This document shows, piece after piece, positions 32,201-44,200 of a stretch of DNA of 64,000 nt (position 1 is its first letter; the number at the start of each line of letters is the position of its first letter). The notes under the pieces were generated by a model. That model worked only from the letters and a program-made list of their open reading frames with translations, searched no databases and was not told where the DNA came from. Position numbers and translations under genes: made by a program. Source of the stretch: Muricea muricata (lineage: Eukaryota > Cnidaria > Anthozoa > Malacalcyonacea > Plexauridae). Where the stretch lies: assembly GCA_963855995.1 (NCBI GenBank), contig OY979716.1, positions 24,046,283-24,110,282 of the forward strand, written 5' to 3'.

Positions 32201-35200
32201 TCACTTTCGTCCTTGTAAATAGTTTTTTATATTAATGTAGTTATTATATTGAAGTAAGATATGTTTCCAGTGTTTGCTGTACATTTATAATACGCTTATA
32301 TGACTAGAACTGTAAACTTCGTCAGCCGATGTTGTGAGCGGTGAGAATATGGTACTTCTCAATATAGCTTGAATTGCATACTGGTCAGTGGCAAAAATGC
32401 TCATTGACTTTATCTCGTGCTTTTGTTTTATAAAATTACACCGACAACATATCGTCGTATTTTGACTTTCACTTACGCTAAATCGTTCGTTGTGGTCATG
32501 TTTTTAAATCTGAACGACGACCTGAGATATTATCAGAACCAATGATTTTTTCAAGAGACAGAGAACAACTGCAATTAACCGATCCATTAACATGATGTAA
32601 CATTTGAAAAATTGTTTTTTTTACTCGAACTAAAGCGACAGTTATAATTTCTGTCTGTTTTTTCGCGCAAGACTTATTCATCCAACGCCGCCACTCTAAA
32701 TATTGACCAATTGTGTCAAGTCTTATATACTTGAGCTTATCTCATTGGTAGTTGTTCATTAACATCAGTTTCTCATCTCATTCGACTTCTTGTCTTTGGT
32801 CACGACGCGTCTGGCAAGTGGCAACATACTGGTGTATGCTTTCCATGCATCTCGATTCAAACAAAACGGTGATGCGCTTTCTATGCGTACTCGATCCATG
32901 CAAAATGGCTGTATATATACCCTTTCTACGCGTACCCGATAGAACTAAATGGCCCTACGCATTGATCACGCCTGGTCTGGCAAGTGGTAACTGCGCTTTA
33001 TTGTAATGGTAAACATGCGTTTTAACATGAATACTCGATCAAATCTATGAAGCGAATATTTGCTCCTATGCGTGCTCGATCCAAACAAAACAGCTGTACG
33101 CTTTCTATGCGTTTCACGATCTAAACGAAATGGCCGTATATACGCTTTCAAAACACCGATCAAAACTATCTCCGAGCCAGCGGCGCCAAAGGGCGAGGGC
33201 TGCTAATCAATTTTTCCGTCACAAGATGCATTCCTATCCAAGACTTACCTCTGCCTTTACTGATACCTATACTTTTCCACTTGCTTGATCTTGTCTTCCC
33301 AGGCATTCTTCTTGATTCTCTTCTGCAACTACATCCATCGTAACACTTTCCATTTTCCCAGATGATTTGTGAGTTACAGTAAAGTTAAAAAAATTCAAAC
33401 GCCGAGGGGTTTCTGCATGTAATGTATTTCTAGTTTAAAAATTGCTTACAGATCGATAGAAAGAAATTTGCAAAATGCAAAACAATTACAGCTAAATTTC
33501 GAGTCGTGACTAATACAAAAACAAAATATATCAATTCAGCCAGTCACGACGTTCCTAGTCACCAGTCCAACCTAGGAATTTCATGACGTCAGCTAAAAAA
33601 TCGAACGTCCAAACCATTTAACTTTACTGTAAATCGCAAATCGTCTGAGAAAATAAAAACTGTTACGATGGATGTAGTTGCGGAAGAGAATCAAGAAGAA
33701 TGCCTGGAAAAATTGAAACAACTAGGGGTTTCTGCATGTAATGTATTTTCAGTTAGCTATATACTGAAAAAGGTCACTGTGTTGAAATCTTGATGTGAAT
33801 AGGCTGAATACTCGAGTATAGCTACAACTCGGAGTAGCGCTTCAGATCAGATCACCCATGATGAAGAAACTAGACCGGATTGTCAAAACCTTCGGTCGTG
33901 AATGCAATTCAAACGGGCCCTGTATTAATTTAAATATATCCAAAGCGTGAACGCAGCATTATCATTACAGATGGTTGCCGTGAGAAAAAAATAACTTCAT
34001 AATATAATGCTTTCGTCTGCAATATTCGTCTATTTTCGAAAATAAATGAATCTATTCGAAATTGTTTCCGGCAATCTTGCTTTGAAAATAACATTGATTG
34101 AGGACACGTGTGATTCATGTGATTAGTTTGAAGAAATAGGTAGAAATGTAATTTCCCCATCTTCTCATTTTAAAGATGCTGTTCTGTGTTCCCATTTTGC
34201 TTAACAAAGGATGACCTGCAGGTGCAAACATTACTCAGATTTGCATCTTTCGAACTTTTACTGAATTTAAAATCTGGTGTATATTCATTTATGAGCATAA
34301 CAAACAAGAACAGTGTCAGTTACTAATATCGTATGACGTAGAAGTTCAAATTGCAAACAAAGCGTTTGTTTACACATTACGGACTTTGCAGCATTACGAG
34401 CTTTAGAGACGTATATCTGAACTAAAACCGCTAGGAAGGTGTAGCAACGACCTAGTACGCAGGCTTCTCTCTACGCTCCCGGGAGGGCACCTGAAATGTA
34501 GATAGTAGCATAAGTACTAGGTTGGTGTAGCAACTGTACTTTCCCGCTTATTCTTAACAAACTAGACATTTCTCCACACCAACATAGAAAAACTTTAAAG
34601 TAACTTGGGAAACAAAACATGTAAAAATAAAAACCCAATCATGTCCGCGATTTCAGTCCATGTGGTTGCGATGATCAGATTATCAAGACTTCAGCCGATA
34701 GGACCATATGGCAATTCTGAAGACAATGTACCTATATTAAATGCACCTATATCAAATGTAAATAATCATGCATTCAAACTTACTTCCAGCCCATGTAACA
34801 GTACAATATCCACCAAAAATGAGATTTTTCGAATCCTTGACAACTTTGACAATCGTTAAAGTTGGAATTTTCCCATCACAATTACTGTTAAATGTTGAAG
34901 CTGCCCAACCGTCCCTGCTGGCTCGCCAACATGCTGTCCAATTTCCAGTCTCTGGCAACCATTCTCTCAATATTTTTGTAAAGTCCAATCCCATCGGATC
35001 AGACGAAAGTATTTGTGAGTCAAAACCATCAACTAAATTTAATGTTGAACAAAAGAACGTCTTACAAAAACGCGTTTGACTTATGAAATGCAAGATAAAT
35101 TAGGTAATTCACTGGGGTAAGGTATGCATAGAAATAAGTACAGTATTCAGCATTTTTAGGATTTTATACAAGTGTAACATCCGTCTTTCACTTCTTTTTG

Positions 35201-38200
35201 ATCTCAGGCTTCCTTAAAATACGTCTGTCCCAGAGTCCTGCCGTCTAAGAGTGTAATACCCCCCAAAAAAATAAATAAATAAAATTGCCAGAGCTGGGTC
35301 AAGATTTTTTTTGGAGGGGGGGGGGGGGGAGGAGGAGCTTCGCTATAGTGATTAAGATAAATATTTATTTTCTGTAAAAAGAAGTAACAAAATTATCTTG
35401 TTTGTAACGTCAATGAAGCGAGTATTTAACGCTTTCAAACATATTTTGAAGTGTTAAAGTACATGAATGGCTTTTGAGTGTTGTGTAGGTGCGTTATCAT
35501 GTTTCGCGTGCAACTGTACGCAACGTATAATAGGAATAGATAAATGTGTGAAAGAACTGTTTCCCATGGACTAGAGGCCCTAAATTCGCGCTAACCATTG
35601 TGGCACATCGCAACCTTTGAATTCGAAATACGCATTGCCGTGCACCCTGTGCATGCTCTACCCTCAAAATAAAATGAGCCTCGTACGCCTATGTCTGTTT
35701 TACGTTGATAAACATTGACTTATGAAGGGGCCCACATTGCTAAAAACGCTCCAAATTTTTTTGACAACCACCCCCCCCCCCTCCCCCGCCAATTAAATAT
35801 CTGGTCTATTCTTTGTTTTCTGTTTCATAGTGTTTTATGGGACAAAAATTATATTTCTGCTAATCACTAGAATTGGAATTTTTGAGTTACTCACTTTTTT
35901 CAAAAACAGGTGAAAAACTGGTTAATACGTATTTATCGTACTTGAACTGTTCACCTGAGGATGGACTTGCGTAGAAACAAAGACCCGTGGAGGTTAGATC
36001 AAAACTATATTTAATACTTAAATATTCTCATTATCTTTCTTGCAGTTTTATTTTGAAACGAACTAACTCCAGGGTTGTGTGAAATTTTCTGTGTTTTATA
36101 AGGAAATTTTAAAGCCGATTGAGGCAGATTGTTATCCTTCACCACGGAATATCGATAACTGGAGTGGGGGTAATATTCATATATTCGCTAGACATGACCA
36201 CTTAGCTGTATTCATATAACTGGAGATTGCGCTCCCATACCTTCATCAGTCAAAAAATGAAGCCACAAACATGGCCGCCGCGTGACGTACAACACGTCAT
36301 TTGACATCACAATCACTGAGCTTTACTGGAGGAGCGGCTCGGAGAAAACAAGTTGCTCCAAAAACATTACGGATTTTGACACCATCTCCATGACAACTGG
36401 TCCCTTATTCTCATGCTAATTACCATTGATCCGGCCTATTTTTGAGCCCGCTACAGCTATCACTCGGTACAGTTTTTCAAAAAGATTCATAGCATTTTAG
36501 AGTTTTTGCATTGAATTTTCGGTTCTTGTTTTTTTTATTTCATATATTTTTGACCCATCACTATCTACACAAGGACGTGCAGGTCGAAGAAGTCCACAAA
36601 AGAAAACAAAGCACAACACTAAAGAATCAAAAGATAAAGTTCCAAAACATAATAAACTTACTTATCCTTCTCGAGCTCATTAAATTTCTCGGTCCAATCA
36701 CGACCCCAAAATCAGTCCCGTTCCGTATTTGATTATAAGAGGAAGATCAGCTGTGTCATTAAAATTTCCTTCCAGAACAACAGGCAAATAATACACTTGT
36801 CTGCATAATGATTGTACCTTAAAATCGTGTTCTTAATACCGTATCAACAACAACATATCATATATCTATTTAGAACTTTTTTCTAGGTGCTACATATAAA
36901 ATCAGTAAATACTACTAAAAATAAAACAACAGCCAACAACACTCAAAGCTATTTACGTAACAACACTCGCAAATTACTTACTCAAATTAACATTGATATT
37001 CATGGTAGCGTTATCTAAATTGCTATTTCAAATTTAATTTTGCAATAAAATACCCCTGCTTTCCACTTGAGACCAAAGTTATACACTCAGGCCTGACCTG
37101 CCCTCATGCTATATCATATTTCATATGACATGTAGACTGACCCATTATGAACAAAGGGGCTGTTGTCACAGAATATTATTTCATTTTGCTAGACACCAAT
37201 ATAGTTCCTATTACCTATTAGTAAATATGGATAATATCCATTGTTGTTTTTTATTTTTATTTAGTTTCTAGAAAAGTATTTTACTCTTCGCACTTGAGCT
37301 AACCATAAACACCAATGGAAATTAATTGATCAGGATAATGAGCTGAGTAAAATATATGGAGTTAGTAGGCGCTCAATTCTTTGCAACTCACAATATTATC
37401 ATGTAGTGGATGGCTTTTCTGGTGATGCAATACTTGATATACTGGAAGGAGTTCTCTAGTACGTGTGTACAGAAATGTTGAAAGGTTTTATATTCGAAGA
37501 TAAATGCTTCATCATTGAGCAATTAAATAAAATAATAGGCTGTTTTGATTATGGTTACTTTAACAGGAGTAAGCCATCACCGATCATCCGCCAAACACTA
37601 AAGAGTGACAATTATAGTCTTCGTGTACCATTTGTACTGATTTTATCTCCTGATTTACTCCCCCTCTTGATTTATTTTTTTTACATAATAGCTAGACAAA
37701 TGTGGTATTTGGGAAACTTCCTTCCCTTGGTAATTGGTGGTGCAATTCCAAATGATGATGAGAAATGGCAACATTTTTTTGTTGCCCCTCAAAATTATAT
37801 TATATTGTGCTTGCACCTGTTGCAATTGTAGATGAGCTTGCCATTCTAGAAGGTTACATGGAGGATTTCCTGTGGAATTTACTGCATCTACCCAGAAAGA
37901 TCAATAATTCCCAAGATGCACTACATAGTTCATTATCCGGCACACATTTATAGGTATAATTTTGTTTTTTATGGTAACATTGTTTGTTCTACTTCAATAG
38001 GCATCCGCTTGGTTCTCTCAAATCATTTTTTCAATTCCTATTTCATTTTTCAATTATTTTTTTCAAAGTTTGGTCCTATGGTGCGTAGTTGGTGCATGCG
38101 ATATGAAGCGAAGCATGGCTATTTTAAAAGATTAGCCTTGTTTATAGGAAATTACACTAATGTTGCTGTTAGTTTGGTGGAGTGTCATCAAACACGTATT

Positions 38201-41200
38201 TGTTACTTGAGGAGTGCACAAGCTGCTAAGGCAAGAGATGAAGAAGAAATTCTGTTTCAATGTGCAGCTATGTTTTTAAACAAAAGTGCATGTTGTTTTA
38301 TGGACCATAATTCTTAATAAATTTCAGTCAATGTTATTGGGAAAAAAACAATTTCTCGCACTGAGTGCAACTGCTTCGGCATACTTAGCTAAAGGTTAAG
38401 CACATTCATCACTCAAAAATTGACCGAAAAAGCCCAAACTGGTAGTTGCCTAGCCAATCAATAAATAATCTTTAGGACTTACAATGTTTTGGCTTGATAG
38501 TTTTTGTTCATGCTTGTGTCACTATAAATCACTATATTACATATAGCACTAGAATTTCATGATATGTTATGACATAGTGAGCCTTTTTCATTATGTTCAC
38601 AGGCTTTTGCATTTTGACATAAAAAGATTAAAGGCAAAACCAGAAGGCGACTTTTGGTGGTTTCGTCAATTTATTGGTCCAGTTAGAAACTTTCTCATTA
38701 ACATACTCCTCCACAGTGGCGTAGCCAGCCCGACAATTTAGTCCCGCTATGCAGATTCAAACAATTATAATTATTCATTTCTTTAGAAATTATTCGTTTC
38801 TTCAATTTTCACTTTAATTTCCATATTTTTAATTTTCACAGTCAATAAACACGAAAATATTTGCATAGCGGGACTAAATCGTCGGGACTACGCTACTGCT
38901 GCGACTAAATCATCGGGACTACGCTACTGCTCCTCCAAATTTGCTCTCGTGAACCTAACGCTGCTACAAAATGTTTCTGTGCGTGCACTGTTACTCTGAT
39001 AGCTGTTCCATAGAAGGATTTTCTCACACTTTCTTCTTTTTCAGGCTTAACAATAATCCAGCATTTCTCACTTTCCGGAAAATATCCCAGGTTTGGACCA
39101 AGAATATTCAGTGCATCCCACCAATCTTTGATTTGTGTCACAGGTGCAGCACCACTTGCGTCGTCTGCGAACCAGCATTGCTTCGCAGTAGATGCGGCCT
39201 GCAGACTCGTGATCAAGGGTAAAGTGCTTATCACGTAAAAGGCCAGCGGATCTCCTTATGGTGTTCTGCTGACGCAATCTCTTTTCCATCAACAATAAAC
39301 AGCCGTACTGGTTGTCTGTAGGTGTTTATAATGTAGGCCGCAAATATCGGACATAGCATACGAATGTTATGCAGAGCTGCAGTTCTGTTGAGTGCATTGA
39401 ATGCACTAGAAGCATCAATAAGTAGAACTGAGCATCAAAGTGGAAGTCGCTTTGACAAGGCATCTTGATGATCCTTTGGCTTGGACTTCGTGTTAGGCTT
39501 TTGAAGCCCTACAGCGAGAAGTACTAGTAGCTACAAAAACAGCTTTTAGAGAAAATGTTGATCTTCCGAACTCATGCTGTTCTAGTAATTTATATGCATC
39601 GTTATTTGATCGATAAAGTCCCTTCCTGTTTTCCCGTGCGGCACCAGAAAAACATTTTTTCCAAGGTGTAATTTCATCATATGCATCTGTAATGTCTGAA
39701 GTTTATATAAGCATAGGTGGTTTGTTTACACAATTATAGTCCGGAATACAGCCCGAGATAATTGCATTACCCTCGCTATGGTTGAATGCTCTTGGAATTT
39801 CTTGTTGGTGTTGGGATAAAACATGGATCCGGAATTACGGAAATACGGAATTGCAGAAGCGGAAAAAGAGATAAAACGCGGAAAAAGGGATAAAACGATG
39901 AAAAAGGGATAAAACGCGGAAAAGGGATAAAACGCGGAAAAAGGGATAAAACACGGAAAAAAGGATAAAACGCGGAAAAAGGGATAACACGTCTTTGTTC
40001 TATATCATCATTTTTTATCAATTATAACACCCATATATTTTTTCATACCCATTGTTTACAAAAAGTTTTCATTGTTTGATGATTATTAATTAATCAAGCT
40101 AATTAATCAAGTTTTCATTGTTTGATGATTATTAATTATATATAATCTAGCACTTTTCATCACTAATTCTAACTACATCTATAACCAAATAAATTTATTT
40201 TCAAATGTTCAAATTTCAATATATTGCTTAAAGTAGACACTAAAATGTAATTTTTGCCTGATACTGGGCAAAATGTTTGCGTAACCTTTTTCCTTATATA
40301 TAGAAAATCATTCAACAGAGCGGTCAGCTTATAATTAATGGTGATATAAATCAAAATATTTCGAGAGCTGAATTAAACAACTTTCAAAGAAGATGTGAAG
40401 TGTTATTATCAAGGGGCTCCATACAGTTTTAGTGAAATGCTATAGCTTCCGCATTGATATTGATTATTTCTTGTCACTGATACTTAAAGTAGCCACGCAA
40501 CGTTTCATGTACCGGAGATATCCTGAAAATGAGTTTTAAACACATGATTTTAATGTCTTGCAAAGTCGAAGTTAATTAACAAAAAGTCATTCTAGATCTG
40601 AGCAAAAATGGGTTATATTCATGTGTAGAAAAGATTACAAACTATTACCGAAGGAAAACTTAAGCATTCAAGAAGGAAAAGATTTATCAAGTATATCAAT
40701 GTTAATGTGGCATCTATAATATTTTGTTTGAAACTGTAGGTACCTTTAAAAGATTTTAGATTTTTAACGAAAATATTGTTCAAGTATGGACTGCAGCATA
40801 ATAAAACTGAATCAAGCAAAGCCAGGGGCCGCCGAAGATCGATAATTGGGGGGGGGGGGGGGGCACATATTCATATATTCGTGTTGTGCACCATTGATTT
40901 CTTTTCAAACCGATTGTTTTTACAGTCTGTGAACACGAATTTGTGAATATGTGCCCCCCCCCCCAATTATCGATCTTCCGCGGCCGCTGAGCAAAGCGGC
41001 TCAATTTTTTTCATATTTTAAAAAATATAGAAATCGTTCAAATTAATATTGCATGTCTACCCTCTAGGTCAGATAACGGACAACCCTTTTTAAAATGGCA
41101 AATTTAGTCCAAGTGCTCTAAGAAAATGTAAATGCACCTGAGTCAGGTATGGCACAGTTTCGTCTGACAAAGTTGCTATTTGTGGACTGAAATACGGCTG

Positions 41201-44200
41201 CTTTCTCCTGATGCAGTGAACATTTAAGTGAAAATAAACGTTTCCTTCCTTGGACCTGATTTCTCCCGTAGTATTATCTCGATATTGCCTGTTCATCCGA
41301 GTCATTATGACCACGTCGTTAGGAGGGGTGGCAATCATACCTCCAGGCTTCAATGTTTGTGAGCAGCCATAGCACAAACGCACCACGGGTGAGCATAATT
41401 GCAGGAATGTGATCCGGAAACCACCGTACGCGTGTGACGAACCGCCGCAGGATTGACTAGAAGAAGGTCTGGCATACACCATCGAAGAGTATGTAGCACC
41501 TGAAGGTTGATTACATTGAAAACTAGAATTTACGAATGCCGAGTTTGAATGCAGAAGATTGGTTGCCACCAGTTGTGGTTGCAAGCATGTAGGATTGTCG
41601 AGGTTGAGGGAGATAAACTTACTGTTTCTAATGTGGAAACGCATGTTACACGTTATCGTTCTGAGCCACTTTAGGTAATCAGCTGTACGACCATTTTTTT
41701 CAGCTACGGCTAAAGAATGGGAACAAATCTTTTATGCATTCCAACCGGGCAATCGCTGCACGTAACCTTTCCGTTTTTTGCTACAGTTACGTAGCGTGGT
41801 TTAACCATGGTTTTGCTTTCAAGCATAAAGGCTTCCGCGTCTTATGAACTTGGTGCTTGCATTACTGCACGATCTTTGTTTAACAGATCTTCAGCCTTCT
41901 CTAGGATAAGTTGCAGCGTTGTGGCAATAAAAACTTTTTGTAAACAATGGGTATGAAAAAATATATGGGTGTTACAATTGATAAAAAATGATGATATAGA
42001 ACAAAGACGTGTTATCTCTTTTTCCGCGTTTTATCCTTTTTCCCGCGTTTTATCCTTTTTTCCGCGTTTCACCCTTTTTCCGCGTTTTATCCTTTTTTTC
42101 GCGTTTTATCTTTTTTTCCGCGTTTTATTCCTTTTTCCGCGTTTTATCCTTTTTTCCGCGTTTTATCCCTTTTTCCGCTTCCGTACCCTTTTTTCCGCTT
42201 CCGTAATTCCGGATCCGTGTTTTATCCCAACCCTTCTTGTTGATCATCATTCGAATTGTGGGCAATTGTTGTTTGTGATTGATTTATTTTATTTTGATAG
42301 CGCGATAGACTGTATCTGTTGACGACATATCAAGACCGTTTGAACTTTCTCCCGTTTGCGAATCCCCTATTATATTGTCTTTGTTCAACTCGGATACATT
42401 GCTCGAGTTGCCCTAGCGATCTCCCTAGCCCGGTAGCTTGATCACACAAATTCTGGCTTGAGAAGCCAAAATCGTTATATCCTTTCGCATTCCAAATTAC
42501 TCCCGCCCGCCCACACGGAAAGGCCTGCGGAGAACTCTTTCATGAGTTTAATATGTCCTTTTTTCTCCCTATTTTGACCATCAATAATGCGACTGACCAT
42601 CAATGATGCGACTGTTTACGGTTTTGAAAATTGCTGCTGTAGTATCCACTCCTTATTAATATGTAACAGGCGCAGTAACATTAAGTTAATTAGTAACCTC
42701 CCTGTAATGTTTACTTTTCACTTTGTAATATATACACTAATGAGAAGGCTTTAAAAAACACCAAGGCGGACTGTTGTTTTTCTTTTAATCCGTGTCTAAG
42801 CACCGATACGCTATATTCTGGCGACGAGGATCATTTATATGAACACTCCTAAACCGAAGAACTGGAACATCTAACAGTATTTTTACAACGCAATCGATAA
42901 AAGTTCCAAAACGCAAACGAAGCGATAGTCGGTACACACCCATATTTGTTCTACAAAGCGCTTGAACAAATAATTCATGGCGATTTCAACTAATTTTTCA
43001 TTGCCTAATTTTCCCCCGTTTGATGTTCATATCGATGGCAACGTTGGTCTACGCTGGAAGTAATGGCTTACCAGATTCGAGCGACTGATATAGCGACGAA
43101 TATCACCGAAACAAAACAACAACGTGCTTTATTTCTGCACTATGCTGGCCCCGCCGTCGATGAAATCTTTGACACCCTGCCTGACACAGGCGAAAACATG
43201 GACTATAAAGCCGCTGTAGACGCGCTCAATGCATACTTTATCCCTCAAGCCAATTCAGCATTTGAAGAATACAACTTTTGTCAAGCAAAACAACAACGCG
43301 GCGAAAATATTGACAACTCTATGAGTGCGTGCCCAAACCTGTGAGTTCGCCAACATCGACAAAGACAGCGATTACGACGACAAGCATTGCGTGACAACCA
43401 AAGTCTGAAAGATTTACTAACCAATGCCAGAGCACAGGAACGAAGCGAAGCACAAGCAAAAGGTGCGAAAAAGGTGCGTCACCAATAAACGCAGTTAAAA
43501 ACGAGCCAAGGGACACAAGAAACAACAAAACACATGGAAAACATCGAGAATCGAAATTGAAGCACCCTAGCAACACTGGGACTTACAAAACTACCCGACC
43601 TTCAACCCAGCAATGTCGCAACTGTGGTAGAATTTTTCCACATATTGGTGAGTGTCCAGCAAAAGGTAAAGAATGCAGAGCATGTGGGAAAAGTGGCCAT
43701 TTTGCCAAGGTATGTAGATCTAAAACAAAACGACAAGAAATCCGTCAGGTCGGTTTGCAAACTTTGCAAATTTTCTTGGATTCGAGCATCGAAAAGTGAC
43801 ACCATATTGGCCCCAAGCGAACGGCGAGGTCGAGCGCTTCATGCGGACACTCGAAAAAGCAATCCGTACAGCCCATCTGGAACAAAAGAATTGGAAACAA
43901 GAAATGAAGGCATTCCTACGCCAGTATCGTGCAACCCCTCATAGTACCGCCGATATGTCGCCCTCTGAAGCTCTAAACGGTCGCAAATTACAAACGCTCC
44001 TTCCTCAGCACACCGAAGTCAACCAATCCAATGTCTACAATTCCATCTACGAAAACGACAGTGGAAAGAAAAGAAAGATGAAAGAATACGCTGACCAACG
44101 ACGGCATTCTAAAACCAGTCAAATAAAAGTAGGAGACATAGTCCTAATCCGGCAACCGAAAACCAACATTGGCTTTCTGCGTTTTAAAAAGTTCACCTGT

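Larger units (their letters stand above)
29249..34783 (-). other. intron between the two TLDc exons (5.5 kb)
   Basis: Bounded by donor GTAAGT (34,783 downward) and the acceptor at 29,249. It is filled with transposons: hAT, TTAA-target, other inverted-repeat elements, a LINE fragment, minisatellite-like repeats and a rearranged palindrome. Confidence 0.7.
39808..42233. mobile_element. MULE-type foldback transposon with minisatellite arms (FB2, 2,426 bp)
   Basis: The ends are inverted (left GTGTTGGGATAAAACATGG; right complement GGGTTGGGATAAAACACGG) and flanked by the 9-bp duplication TTCTTGTTG at 39,799-39,807 and 42,234-42,242. The arms contain 19-bp tandem units (CGCGGAAAAAGGGATAAAA) followed by a unique 120-bp inverted block. 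The interior holds a minus-strand SWIM-finger transposase relic and a younger hAT MITE. The duplication length plus the SWIM finger both point to Mutator/MULE. Confidence 0.85.

Noticed and set aside
35317-35782. Poly-G and poly-C runs as the two ends of one hAT MITE
   Set aside because: No matching terminal sequence or 8-bp duplication could be found around them.
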